From: Chrysemys picta bellii
Lineage: Eukaryota; Chordata; Testudines; Emydidae
Direction: 5' to 3'
DNA: 64,000 nt
Assembly (NCBI RefSeq): GCF_011386835.1
Contig: NC_088795.1
Coordinates: forward strand, 99,508,434 to 99,572,433
Both the position numbers and the translations under genes were made by a program. The notes beneath the pieces were generated by a model, which made no database searches, had not been told where the DNA came from, and saw only the letters and a program-made list of their open reading frames with translations. Each line of letters starts with the position of its first letter. Positions within the stretch are counted from its first letter, which is position 1. This document shows positions 46,381 through 57,187 of the stretch, piece by piece.

Positions 46381-46904
46381 CTAGTTAATGATTGGGCTGT
46401 CTGTCAGGTAGCAGTCTATTGTCTCCAGAGGGCTGAAAGGAGTGGGTCGTCTGTGGCTTCTCCACCCCCTTTCTCTTCAGTGTTGCTAAACTCACACATT
46501 TGGGGGGGATACACTCTTATATGCAGCACAAGCTTTATGATTAATAAAACCCCAAGCAAGAGTGAAGACACAGCTTGCTGGGATGGAAATGTGAATTCTC
46601 CACTAGTTCTCAGTGTGTGTGTGTGAGTCTCTCTGTGTAATCAGTTACTGTATGCCTCTTCCTCTGGTTCCATTTATGAAAAGGGGCATCAAGCCATGAA
46701 TTGCTTAGCCTATGCTAGATCCTGAAAATTGAGAGGCCCTAAAGTAGTTGCTTTCCTTGTGTGTATCACTAACTATACACATACTGGGGATTTAAGGGCA
46801 GTGCTTTGCTCAAAAATGATATCACTTTGCACCCCTGGGATATGTAAATATTTTGAGCCAGATTCACTAGTATGCACTGTGATGCAAAGCAGCTCCAGTG
46901 ATGC
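46381..46904. other. non-coding spacer
   Basis: No recognised feature apart from a short (GT)n run at about 46,610-46,625. Confidence 0.35.
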
Positions 46905-47826
46905 AAAGAATTTAGATACTAGCATAGAAAGTACACTTACAAAGTTTGCAGACGATACCAAGATGGGAGGGGTTGCAAGTGCTTTGGAAGATAGGATTAA
47001 AATTCAAAATAATCTGGACAAACTGGAGAAATGGTCTGAAGGAAATAGGATGAAATTCAATAAGGACAAATGCAAAATACTCCACTTAGGAAGGAACAAT
47101 CATTTGCATACATAAAATGGGAAATGACTGCCTAGAAAGGAGTACTGCGGAAAGGGATCTGGGGGTCATAGTGGATCACAAGCTAAATCTGAGTCAACAG
47201 TGTAACGCTGTTGCAAAAAAAGCAAACATCATTCTGGGATGTATTAGCAGGAGTATTGTAAGCAAGACCCGAGAAGTAATTCTTACGCTCTACTCTGCAC
47301 CGATTAGGCCTCAACTGGAGTACAGTGACCAGCTCTGGACACCACATTTCAGGAAAGATGTGGACAAATTGGAGAAAGTCCATAAAAGAGTGACAAAAAT
47401 TATTGAAGTTGTAGAAAACATGACCTATGAGGGAAGATTAAAAAATTGGGTTTGTTTAGTCTGGAGAAGAGAAGACTGAGAGAGGACATGATAACAATTT
47501 TCAAGTACATAAAAGGCAGTTACAAGGAGGAGGGAGAAAATTTGTTCTTCTTAATCTCTGACGATAGGACAAGAAGCAATGGGCTTAAATTGCAGCAAGG
47601 GTGGTTTAGGTTGGACATTAGGAAAAACTTCCTAACTGTCAGAGTGGTTAAGCACTGGAATAAATTGCCTAGGGAGGTTGTGGAATCTCCATCATTGGGG
47701 ATTTTTAAGAGCAGGTTGGACAAACACCTGTCAGGTATGGTCTAGATAATACTTAGTCCTGCCTTGAGTGCAGGGGACTGGACTAGATGACCTCTCGAGG
47801 TCCCTTCCAGTTCTATGATTCTATAA
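46905..47826 (+). mobile_element. CR1 LINE 3' end, 5'-truncated
   Basis: Begins inside the reverse transcriptase, just before the FADD catalytic motif ('LTKFADDTKMGG', about 46,936-46,970). It runs through the thumb and C-terminal region to the CR1 tail ('ctggactagatgacctctcg' and the octamer-like 'ttctatgattctata'). Two frameshifts (about 47,116 and 47,445) break the frame. It resembles the intact copy at 52.5 kb, so the same or a sister subfamily. Confidence 0.88.
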
Positions 47827-47836
47827 GACATAAACT

Positions 47837-48687
47837 AGGGTTACCATACGTCCGGATTTTCCCGGACATGTCCGGCTTTTGGGGGCTCAAATCCCCGTCC
47901 GGGGGGAAATCCCCAAAAGCCGGGCATGTCCGGGAAAATCGGGAGGTCAGCCGGGCCGCGGGGAGCCGGTCAGCCAGTCAGCCGGGCCGGCGGGGAGCCG
48001 GTCAGCCGGGCCGGCGGGGAGCCGGGCCCGCGGGGAGCCGGGCCGGTGGGGAGCCGGGTCGGCCGGGCCGGCGGGGAGCCGGGCCGGTGGGGAGCCGGGT
48101 CGGCCGGGCCGGCGGGGAGCCGGTCAGCTGGGCCGGTGGGGAGCCGGGGGAGCCGGGCCCGCGGGGAGCCGGGCCCGCGGGGAGCCGGGGGAGCCGGGCC
48201 GGCGGGGAGCCGGGCCCGCGGGGAGCCGGGCCGGCCGGGAGCCGGGTCGGCCGGGCCGGCGGGGAGCCGGGGGAGCTGGGCCCGCGGGGAGCCGGGCCCA
48301 CGGGGAGCCGGGGGAGCCGGGCCGGCGGGGAGCCGGGCCCGCGGGGAGCCGGGGGAGCCGGGCCGGCGGGGAGCCGGGCCCGCGGGGAGCCGGTCAGCTG
48401 GGCCGGTGGGGAGCCGGGGTGCGCCGAGCCGGCAGTGCTGGGCGGGCCGGGGGTGGTCGGCCGGGGCCGGCACCCCAGGGCCCGAGCGGACCCAGGCTGG
48501 AAACGCCGGGGGGCCAGCCTGGGCCGCGCCTCCTCCCCCCACACCCCCCTTACCTGCTTCAGGCTTCCCGCGAATCAAATATTCGCGGGAAGCAGGGGAG
48601 GGGGCGGAGACTTTGGGGAGGGGGCGGGGCTGGGGGCGGGGGCCGTGGAGTGTCCTCCATTTGGAGGCACAAAATATGGTAACCCTA
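47837..48687. mobile_element. hAT-like element of the TAGGGTTACC class carrying a minisatellite
   Basis: Ends AGGGTTACCATACGTCC and, reverse-complemented, TAGGGTTACCATATT; flanks cataaact and cataaacc (7 of 8). The left subterminal region is a strong hairpin ('ttttcccggacatgtccggc' facing 'gccgggcatgtccgggaaaa', about 47,858-47,940). The core is the GC minisatellite listed separately. It inserted 10 bp beyond the 3' end of the CR1. Confidence 0.8.
47945..48420. repeat. GC-rich minisatellite, ~15-bp gccggcggggagccg units
   Basis: Dozens of imperfect copies of gccgg(c/t)ggggagccg, with cgcggggagccgggc variants arranged in higher-order blocks (for example the 'ggggagccgggggagccggg' junction recurs). 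It gives 200-300 codon false frames in all six phases. Confidence 0.9.
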
Positions 48688-48711
48688 CATAAACCCAGTT
48701 TAATTGGTCAG

Positions 48712-48833
48712 GTTTCAGAGTAACAGCCGTGTTAGTCTGTATCCGCAAAAAGAAGAACAGGAGTACTTGTGGCACCTTAGAGACTAACAAATTTGTTAGT
48801 CTCTAAGGTGCCACAAGTACTCCTGTTCTTCTT
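48712..48833. mobile_element. Penelope-like 3'-tail inverted dimer
   Basis: Left arm 'gtttcagagtaacagccgtg' through 'cttagagactaacaaatt' meets its exact complement at a spacer-free palindrome centre (aaattt, about 48,789). Duplication 'tttaattggtcag' (48,699-48,711 and 48,834-48,846; 10 bp unambiguous). The right arm ends at the same A5 tract where 'cgcaaaaagaagaac' begins in the left arm. Confidence 0.88.
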
Positions 48834-48846
48834 TTTAATTGGTCAG

Positions 48847-49399
48847 TTACATTTAAATTGGGATTATATATATTTGGCCCTTTGATAGGTCATATATAAA
48901 AATGTTACATGGTATGCCTGACACTGGGCAGGTAACATTCACAATCCAGGATTTCAGATTATTGGTGTAGGCAGTTTTTGGCCATGTAAATACAATTAGG
49001 TGCTATGTGTCACGTTGTGGTGAATTAAACGATTGGGGTGGGGGGATTTCTTACCCCAGTGTCGTTTAGTGCCTCTCAGGAGATCCAGCTGTGTGTTTCA
49101 AATAAGACCTTCATAGCCCCACTCACCAGCTGTCTGTTTGTGCCCGTGGAAATCTCCCTGGTCTCATGATGGCCTGAGACACGAGCCCCTCACCAGTGAA
49201 GGATGCCGTGTCTGGCGCCGCTGCATCCTGGCTTTGCCTGCATGCTGGGGACACCCCCCGTCTGCATGCAGTGGGCAGTGCCAGGCGCTCCGCACCGCCC
49301 AGTTAGACGTGAGAGCAAAGAGAGGGAGGCCGGGAAAGCTCTTCCCCCGTCTCTGAGCCGGCAGATCCGGGTCTCGTGGTTTAGACTGACGTGGTCAAT
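48847..49399. other. upstream region of the candidate plus-strand first exon
   Basis: GC content rises from about 49,140. A possible promoter region with no TATA box; no gene recognised. Confidence 0.4.
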
Positions 49400-49535
49400 C
49401 GAATCAAAACAGAAGGGGAAAGGTTCCGCAGGGCTGGTTCCTGGAGCTGAGCCGCGGCTGCTTCTGCCTGTCGAGCAGCCGGAGCGAGAAGGCGGCGGCG
49501 GCAGCAACAGACACGGCACCAGACTCCACGGCTAG
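49400..49535 (+). other. candidate non-coding first exon (probably SMIM14)
   Basis: GC- and CpG-enriched sequence with 'gagccgcggctgc' and 'gcggcggcggcagcaac' ends at a strong donor GCTAG|GTGAGT (donor at 49,536). No long ATG-initiated frame crosses the donor, so it would be 5' untranslated. SMIM14, a small ER membrane protein, lies head-to-head with UBE2K in amniotes. UBE2K is on the minus strand here, so SMIM14 would be on the plus strand in this position. The start of the exon is not defined, and the assignment rests on synteny and the donor alone; no SMIM14 coding sequence was found in the window. Confidence 0.45.
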
Positions 49536-49539
49536 GTGA

Positions 49540-51751
49540 GTGTCTGCCTCCCCCTGCACCGTGTCTGCAGGTTTGAGCTGTTTCCACATTCACGGTAGGG
49601 TTTGGGGGCGACGGGGGGAGGGGGGCGCAGGGAGACTGCCCCTTCCAGCTGTGTTACTGTGCAGAGCCAGATTCTGTCAAAAAAAGTTTCAGAGGAACCC
49701 CTCCCTTCAACCCTTATTTACCCTGAGATCTGAGAGACTGGAAAAGCCTTTCAGGGAAAGGGGTAAAAGCCCCAACGTTGGAGATGCTGAAAACTAGACT
49801 GGACAATAACAACACTGCACTTACAATAACAACGTTGCACTGACCCCAAGGCCAGGGGTTAGTTGGATCCGGTGAGGCTTTGTGAGCTCTCCTTTAAATT
49901 TGATCTGTGATTTAAAGCCTGTTGAAGTACAGAAAAATCTCTTGACTTCTCTTACACAGACATCTATAGATGTCAAGAAAAGATGCACAGCTAACTGTCT
50001 GAGAGATCTTGGTTTTTTTTGGGTGGGGGGGGAACCCTAGTGAAACATCTCTACCCTTTATAGTTGGAAATGTAATTTAATTTAATGTTTCTACATGCAA
50101 AGTTGTTAATATCTCTCAGGCAGTGCATGACAGTCTGGGTTCAAATAATATTTTGTTAGCTAAATCAGTTTTGTATTCACTCTTTGGCAATGTAACTATT
50201 GAAATTTTGGGTGAATTTTTTTTTTTAAATAAGTTATTCGTGGACAGACAGGTAAACCACGGTATGTAGGTATGAGCTATTATGCTTTCTGCAAAAGCAC
50301 ACACTACTAAGTGGGAGAAATCAGACTATATTTTGCAAGCCATATTATTGGCAAAAAGATATAGTGTTATATTATCAACCAGTTTGTATAGGTGTTCGGA
50401 ATCTTTGATTCTGCTCAGTGCTTATTCACAGTGCTATAGTGGCATGTGTTTATTATACTAAAGTAGGAACCTATTTCAGAATACACAGGTACCATATATG
50501 ATTATTTGTATATTCATAACCATTATGAGGTCAAATTCATAGAGAGGTGCTGGCCTGAAACTCACCCAGTGACTTCAGTAGGAGTTCTGAGGGCTTAGTA
50601 GGTGCTCAGCACCTCTAGATTTGATCTGTGCCTCAGATTTTAAGTGCCCTCAGATTTTGGATATTTAATTTGAGTTACTGAAAACTAGCAGCCATTTTTT
50701 AAAATATTGGCTTTAATGCATGTTGTGATCACTGATGAAGGTCCCAGTCTTGCAAGGAGGAACAAGTACTGATGGGTTGTCCCCTTCTAAGAGCTTTTTG
50801 CCTTAATGGGGCCTTACTGACCTTGGTCATTTCTATAAACAGTGCTTCACAAAAGCAGATCTCATTTGAAAGACCTCAAAATAAAAAACAAACAAACTAA
50901 TTTTGATTCCTTGTTACATACAGTTACAGGAAATAAATCCTAGATAATCCCATTGAATTCTCCATATTCTCCTGACCTGTTCAGATTCAAGAAATCTGCC
51001 TAAATTGATTGTCAGTAATAATAATAATTAAAGTTTGACCTTGCAGTATATTCATGACAATCTTAAGAATGTGGTCTGAATAGTGAAAGCAAATGACAAC
51101 AGAGAGAGTGTATATATTCTAATGGTTAGAGGTGAGGGCAATGAGTTAAATCCTGATTGCCATTCCTTCCCTTGCCACTGCTGATTTGGGAAAGTCAGTT
51201 AATGGTTTTGGTTTTTATTTTATCCTTAGGCAATATATGGGAATAACAATTCTAGCCCACTTCAAAGTGGTGGTGTGTGGATCAATTGATATTTCTGAGG
51301 AGATTGAAGATTCTTGTATGAAAGGTGCTATAGAATTGCAAAGTAGTACATATTAGAATTATTGGTCTCCTTACGGATCAGCTTTGCTTAATTGCTAGTG
51401 CACTTCACAGATCCACTGGTCATTCTTTGGCCCTTTTATGAAGCATGAACAACAAAACCCTACCACAGATTTGAGATTGCAGTAGCAGCCACTGAGTGGC
51501 TGTAGTGTTTTTTTGTGGCCTAAGTGGCTAATTTCTCCTATTCTTGATTCCCATAGAATCATATTCATTATATTTATTTCTATCTAGTTTCTTATACTGC
51601 ACTCATCACCATGGTTTTAGAGCACCCGTCCCAACTTTATCTCCTCTGAGTTCACAGCACACAGCCCAGTAATTTGGTCTATGTGCTGGGACCAGTACTG
51701 GATCCTGAATCTGAACAAAAATCAGCATGATAAGAATTACTGATGGCATAC
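49540..51751. other. probable first intron of the plus-strand gene
   Basis: Mostly AT-rich. An ancient repeat fragment lies at about 50,560-50,640. A decayed core-SINE-like piece lies at about 51,126-51,345 ('ggaaagtcagttaatgg', 'ttgaagattcttgtatgaaa'). No exon recognised. Confidence 0.4.
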
Positions 51752-51764
51752 AGAGTTATTAAAG

Positions 51765-51910
51765 GTTTCAGAGTAGCAGCCGTGTTAGTCTGTATCCGCA
51801 AAAAGAAGAACAGGAGGACTTGTGGCACCTTAGAGACTAACAAATTTATTATGCTCTAATAAATTTGTTAGTCTCTAAGGTGCCACAAGTCCTCCTGTTC
51901 TTCTTTTTTT
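51765..51910. mobile_element. Penelope-like 3'-tail inverted dimer with 13-bp duplication
   Basis: Left arm from 'gtttcagagtagcagccgtg'; the centre 'aatttatta tgctc taataaatt' has a 5-bp spacer; the right arm is its complement, ending in seven T. An unambiguous perfect 13-bp duplication agagttattaaag lies at 51,752-51,764 and 51,911-51,923. The right arm is cut at the same A-tract as in the other two dimers. The copy is nearly undiverged between arms, so young. Confidence 0.92.
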
Positions 51911-51923
51911 AGAGTTATTAAAG

Positions 51924-52424
51924 ATGTTGTCAGCATAAATGGCATTTTGCAGTGCAGTTTAGGATTTATTCATCATTTTATAAATGGAGAGATAAGGTCT
52001 GTTTTTATAAGGCGGAGTTCTGACTTTGGAGAAAGTTAGCTTATTATTCACTTCTTGTTTGGTGGTTTCTCATTTCCTCCTTTCATATATTTAGACTTGA
52101 GAAGTACTGATGTGTGGGATTTATTTGCATAACAGACTTGTCATAAAAAAATACTGATAGTCATGCTTCAGAGTATATTGTAGCTGATATTTTAGGTACT
52201 AAACTACCTCCTTAAATGCCCAGTCTTGCTCCTGCTGAAGTCCATGGCAGCAGAATTGGTCACTAATTTTGTACATCGAGAGTCTCAGTAGGGCCTCAAA
52301 CCAGAATAGAAGAAGTGGCATGAGCATATCTCTGAATGTGACTGAATTTGATGGAGGAAACTGGTATTTGTTTGGCAATACAAAATATCACAATCTTATT
52401 TCTGTGTTTTTACACTGATCTAAT
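51924..52424. other. spacer with an old repeat fragment
   Basis: 'cctgctgaagtccatggcag' at about 52,232-52,251 resembles the ancient 'gaagtcaatgg' repeat. Otherwise nothing recognised. Confidence 0.35.
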
Positions 52425-54600
52425 AGATTCATAGATTCATAGATTCTAGGACTGGAAGGGACCTCGAGAGGTCATCGAGTCCAGTCCCCTGCCCGCATGG
52501 CAGGACCAAATACTGTCTAGACCATCCCTGATAGACATTTATCTAACCTACTCTTAAATATCTCCAGAGATGGAGATTCCACAACCTCCCTAGGCAATTT
52601 ATTCCAGTGTTTAACCACCCTGACAGTTAGGAACTTTTTCCTAATGTCCAACCTAGACCTCCCTTGCTGCAGTTTAAACCCATTGCTTCTGGTTCTATCC
52701 TTAGAGGCTAAGGTGAACAAGTTTTCTCCCTCCTCCTTATGACACCCTTTTAAATACCTGAAAACTGCTATCATGTCCCCTCTCAGTCTTCTCTTTTCCA
52801 AACTAAACAAACCCAATTCTTTCAGCCTTCCTTCATAGGTCATGTTCTCAAGACCTTTAATCATTCTTGTTGCTCTTCTCTGGACCCTTTCCAATTTCTC
52901 CACATCTTTTTTAAAATGCGGTGCCCAGAACTGGACACAATACTCCAGCTGAGGCCTAACCAGAGCAGAGTAGAGCGGAAGAATGACTTCTCGTGTCTTG
53001 CTCACAACACACCTGTTAATACATCCCAGAATCATGTTTGCTTTTTTTGCAACAGCATCACACTGTTGACTCATATTTAGCTTGTGGTCCACTATAACCC
53101 CTAGATCCCTTTTTGCAGTACTCCTTCCTAGACAGTCTCTTCCCATTCTGTATGTGTGAAACTGATTTTTCCTTCCTAAGTGGAGCACTTTGCATTTGTC
53201 TTTGTTAAACTTCATCCTGTTTACCTCAGCCCATTTCTCCAATTTGTCCAGATCATTTTGAATTATGACCCTGTCCTCCAAAGCAGTTGCAATCCCTCCC
53301 AGTTTGGTATCATCCGCAAACTTAATAAGCGTACTTTCTATGCCAATATCTAAATCGTTGATGAAGATATTGAACAGCGCCGGTCCCAAAACAGACCCCT
53401 GCGGTACCCCACTCGTTATGCCTTTCCAGCAGGATTGGGAACCATTAATAACAACTCTCTGAGTACGGTTATCCAGCCAGTTATGCACCCACCTTATAGT
53501 AGCCCCATCTAAATTGTATTTGCCTAGTTTATTGATAAGAATATCATGCGAGACGGTATCAAATGCCTTACTAAAGTCTAGGTATACCACATCCACAGCC
53601 TCACCCTTATCCACAAGGCTCGTTATCCTATCAAAGAAAGCTATCAGATTGGTTTGACATGATTTGTTCTTCACAAATCCATGCTGGCTGTTCCCTATCA
53701 CCTTACCACCTTCCAAGTGTTTGCAGATGATTTCCTTAATTACTTGCTCCATTATCTTCCCTGGCACAGAAGTTAAACTAACTGGTCTGTAGTTTCCTGG
53801 GTTGTTTTTATTTCCCTTTTTATAGATGGGCACTATATTTGCCCTTTTCCAGTCTTCTGGAATCTCTCCCATCTCCCATGATTTTCCAAATATAATAGCT
53901 AGAGGCTCAGATACCTCCTCTATTAGCTCCTTGAGTATTCTAGGATGCATTTCATCAGGCCCTGGTGACTTGCAGGCATCTAACTTTTCTAAGTGATTTT
54001 TAACTTGTTCTTTTTTTATTTTATCTGCTAAACCTACCCCCTTCCCATTAGCATTCACTATGTTAGGCATTCCTTCAGACTTCTCGGTGAAGACCGAAAC
54101 GAAGAAGTCATTAAGCATCTCCGCCATTTCCAAGTTTCCTGTTACTGTTTCTCCCTCTTCACTAAGCAGTGGGCCTACCCTGTCTTTGGTCTTCCTCTTG
54201 CTTCTAATGTATTGATAAAAAGTCTTCTTGTTTCCCTTTATTCCCGTAGCTAGTTTGAGCTCATTTTGTGCCTTTGCCTTTCTAATCTTGCCCCTGCATT
54301 CCTGTGTTGTTTGCCTATATTCATCCTTTGTAATCTGTCCCAGTTTCCATTTTTTATATGACTCCTTTTTATTTTTTAGATCATGCAAGATCTCATGGTT
54401 AAGCCAAGGTGGTCTTTTGCCACATTTTCTATCTTTCCTAACCAGTGGAATAGCTTGCTTTTGGGCTCTTAATAGTGTCCCTTTGAAAAACTGACAACTC
54501 TCCTCAGTTGTTTTTCCCCTCAGTCTTGATTCCCATGGGACCTTACCTATCAGCTCTCTGAGCTTACCAAAATCTGCCTTCCTGAAATCCATTGTCAGGC
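52425..54600 (-). mobile_element. young CR1 LINE, 5'-truncated, open reverse transcriptase
   Basis: Reads 5' to 3' on the minus strand from about 54,600 (linker before the reverse transcriptase) to the 3' end at 52,425. The 3' end carries three copies of an atagattc-type octamer, the CR1 tail signature. The endonuclease and ORF1 are lost by the usual 5' truncation. No target duplication is visible, as is common for CR1. Confidence 0.92.
52517..54592 (-). CDS. CR1 ORF2 reverse transcriptase, uninterrupted but lacking endonuclease
   Basis: An open 691-codon frame from the Met at 54,592 ('[17 protein letters not shown]') to the stop at 52,517. The frame opens another 26 codons upstream in flanking sequence, which I exclude. 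Numbering from the upstream Met at 54,670, motif A 'YLDFSKAFD' holds Asp365 and motif C 'KFADDTK' holds Asp453-Asp454, all catalytic residues intact. '[19 protein letters not shown]', '[14 protein letters not shown]' and '[20 protein letters not shown]' mark other palm and finger motifs. The C-terminal region '[17 protein letters not shown]' to '[14 protein letters not shown]' is complete. A full CR1 ORF2 would also carry an N-terminal endonuclease of over 200 residues. With no promoter or endonuclease it is probably not mobile, but it is recent. Confidence 0.9.
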   Translation of the reverse strand: MDFRKADFGKLRELIGKVPWESRLRGKTTEESCQFFKGTLLRAQKQAIPLVRKDRKCGKRPPWLNHEILHDLKNKKESYKKWKLGQITKDEYRQTTQECRGKIRKAKAQNELKLATGIKGNKKTFYQYIRSKRKTKDRVGPLLSEEGETVTGNLEMAEMLNDFFVSVFTEKSEGMPNIVNANGKGVGLADKIKKEQVKNHLEKLDACKSPGPDEMHPRILKELIEEVSEPLAIIFGKSWEMGEIPEDWKRANIVPIYKKGNKNNPGNYRPVSLTSVPGKIMEQVIKEIICKHLEGGKVIGNSQHGFVKNKSCQTNLIAFFDRITSLVDKGEAVDVVYLDFSKAFDTVSHDILINKLGKYNLDGATIRWVHNWLDNRTQRVVINGSQSCWKGITSGVPQGSVLGPALFNIFINDLDIGIESTLIKFADDTKLGGIATALEDRVIIQNDLDKLEKWAEVNRMKFNKDKCKVLHLGRKNQFHTYRMGRDCLGRSTAKRDLGVIVDHKLNMSQQCDAVAKKANMILGCINRCVVSKTREVILPLYSALVRPQLEYCVQFWAPHFKKDVEKLERVQRRATRMIKGLENMTYEGRLKELGLFSLEKRRLRGDMIAVFRYLKGCHKEEGENLFTLASKDRTRSNGFKLQQGRSRLDIRKKFLTVRVVKHWNKLPREVVESPSLEIFKSRLDKCLSGMV

Positions 54601-55128
54601 TCAGGCTGTACAAGCTCCTGTTAATAGTTCTTAACAGTAAATGCAAAAAATATTTTAACACACTATACATGGAGAAATGTATATCCTAAATATATCTTCA
54701 ACCCACATTCTAGAGCAAATCAGAGCAAACTGAACATGATTTGCATACACTTAACGCTCAGATAAACCAAAGAATGCATTTCATTCAAACTTTGTAGTCT
54801 GAATATTCCATTTCTTAATATTTTCTTTATAAAGCTTTTTTTTGCTTTCACGGACTGTTCTTGCATTCTAGTTGTTAATATAGAACCCAATTTTGTAAGG
54901 TGCTGAATCCCTCTTCGGAGGTCCTGAGTGCTCTCAAATCTCAAGTCAAATAGCAGTTGAGAGTACTCAGTACCTTGCAGGATCTGGCTCGTAGAGTCAG
55001 TTCCTCCACTTCCTTTTCAAGTAAGAATTGGATTAACTTCAGCAGCATGGCTCCCTTCAACCTCTAGTGTCTAGGTTCCCTTCATTGGCAGCTGCCTCAT
55101 GAAATTTCCCTAGAAGGGGTTCCTCAGA
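54601..55128. other. spacer with old repeat fragment
   Basis: 'tgtaaggtgctgaatccctc' and 'ccttgcaggatctggctcg' (about 54,895-54,995) look like ancient L3/CR1-type 3' debris. No gene seen. Confidence 0.35.
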
Positions 55129-55136
55129 ATGTAAGG

Positions 55137-55311
55137 CAGGGATAGTCAATTAGTTTTTGCTAAAGTCCAGATTTCTTGGTCAAGGTAGAGTCAAGGTCCA
55201 GACTCCAGAGAAAATAATGACAATAACAAGTAAATAAAAAGATTTCGGAGTCCATTCAGAAGTATCTGGTGGTCTGGATTTGGCCCGCAGGCTGCCTATT
55301 GGCTACCCCTG
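55137..55311. mobile_element. hAT MITE with perfect 8-bp duplication
   Basis: Ends CAGGGATAGTCAATTAG and, reverse-complemented, CAGGGGTAGCCAATAGG; perfect atgtaagg at 55,129-55,136 and 55,312-55,319. 175 bp, no coding content. Confidence 0.9.
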
Positions 55312-55436
55312 ATGTAAGGGATCCACACTCAGGAGCTTGTACAGCCTCAGCTTGTATTAACTCCTTAGTGACTTCCCCATAGGATTCGATAGAGGTAGAG
55401 GGCAGGTTTATGTTTCATGTCCTGGTCCTTCTATAC

Positions 55437-56250
55437 CAGCATTTCTCAAATGCGGCCACCATGGCCACATGCGGCCATCAGAGGCTTTTCTTGTGGCCAC
55501 AGCCACCTGGGTGGTGATTGGGGGTGGGGGGAATTTACCCCTCCCCTGGGTCTGCAAGTACAGGTTGGTACCTGCCCCTGTCTGGAGCCACAAACGCCAG
55601 AAGAGCAGACAGCTGGTGTCAGTTCTCCACCTTCCCATGGGCAGTGGGGCTCAGGCTTCTGTCTTCAGCCCTGGGGCGGCAGGCGGCAAGCTTTGTCCAT
55701 GTGGTGGCAGGCTCCGGCCACTGGGCTTCAGGCTCATCCTCCCCGCCCATCGCCTCTGGCCCCCGTTGCCTCCCCTGGCCCGTGACACATCCACCCCATC
55801 ACCCCTGGCCCCCAATGCCTCCCTACCCACCTCCCAATCAAAGGTGTAATTTGTCCCCCGGCTTGCCAGGGCTGAGTAAGTCTGCTGTGAAAAGTGATAT
55901 TTGTATGTTAATATCACATTACTTTTCACAGAAACAGACTTACTAGCTAGCAAGTCTATTAAAAAACAAACAGAAACCAAAAAGCAAAAGGAACAACAAC
56001 AACAAAAGACAAGAACATGCAAAACACCTTATTTATGTTTCTATTCTGTTAGGTCCAGTAAAGAATAGAGACAACTGTACATTGTTGTTATTACTGAGTC
56101 TGCAAAAAAAACTAAATAAATGACAATGATTTGAACATGTATATGTGCATATTTATTTGTTTAATTAAGTAAAAATGGTCATTCTGGCCACCAGTAAGAG
56201 TTAGTGGCCGAACTTTGAGGCCACCAAAAAATTTGTTGCGTGAACCCCTG
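55437..56250. mobile_element. hAT non-autonomous element
   Basis: Starts CAGCATTTCTCAAATGCGGC and ends, reverse-complemented, CAGGGGTTCACGCAAC. A 7-bp perfect tctatac lies on both sides (55,430-55,436 and 56,251-56,257). 'gtggccac'-type motifs recur at both ends; the GC-rich core gives false frames. No transposase. Confidence 0.8.
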
Positions 56251-56257
56251 TCTATAC

Positions 56258-57187
56258 CATACCCATTCATTCAGGATCCTTAGCAGTACAGAGGAGCCAC
56301 CTGGGACAAAAGAGAGTGGTGCTCTGGAGGTGAATGATATTGCCTTTCATGTAAGTTAAGAGATCCTCACACAACTTCCCCTCCAAATGTTGTTCCTGAG
56401 GAAGACGATTAGGGTGTTATAAATTTGCATGGATGCTGCACAGACTTCAGTTAAAATAGCTACCTTATATTTTAAAGGTAATGAGACACATTCATATAAC
56501 TCTGTTGATGTAAATGGAGTTACACCAGGGACGAACTTGGTACTGAGTCCAATCTTGATTCTGGGGCTGCAACAGATATACACTCATTAAAACTTCTGAC
56601 TGTCTTGCATCAGAGTAAATGTGGTTTAATTCTTACTACAGCTAACACAATTGTCTGATCCAAAGCATTTAACATCTTAAAAGAGAAAAATCCATTCTAG
56701 AAAAGAATAAAGCAGCCGTTTAAAGATATAGGGCCAATTTCTCTCTTGATATAAGCGGGTTTAACTCCATTAATTTCCACTGACTACTCTCAACATCTGG
56801 TGACCTCTCTGGCACAAACTCAGTCTTTTTGGTGTAATCCACTAAGTCAATTTGTATATTTCTTATTGGTCTGTCATAAAAGCTTTATTTTTAGTAGGAC
56901 AGTATTTTTAGAAAACTTGAAATATTTGATCTCTGCATTTCATATTTAGAAAGCCTAGTTAGAAAAAGAACAGTCCAGTCATATGAAGATGTGATATCTC
57001 TAAAGACAGCAGTTAGCTGTTTAAATAGTAAACAATAAATAAAACATGAATCTTGTACCTGCCAAACCTTGCTCACATGAATAGGCCTTACTTACCCAAT
57101 GGAAGCCCATTATAATTGTTGGCGTTCGCTCAGCACCCTTAATAGTCAGGCAACTTATTTAGATGCCTAAATATGAAATTAGGCACC
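56258..57187. other. non-coding DNA with ancient repeat fragments
   Basis: 'gatgtaaatggagttacacc' (about 56,506-56,526) and 'gggccaatttctctcttg' (about 56,730) match the theme of an old amniote repeat. No exon found. Confidence 0.4.

Noticed and set aside
47787..48692. 265-301 codon Gly/Ala/Pro-rich frames
   Set aside because: Translation of the gccggcggggagccg minisatellite in several frames.
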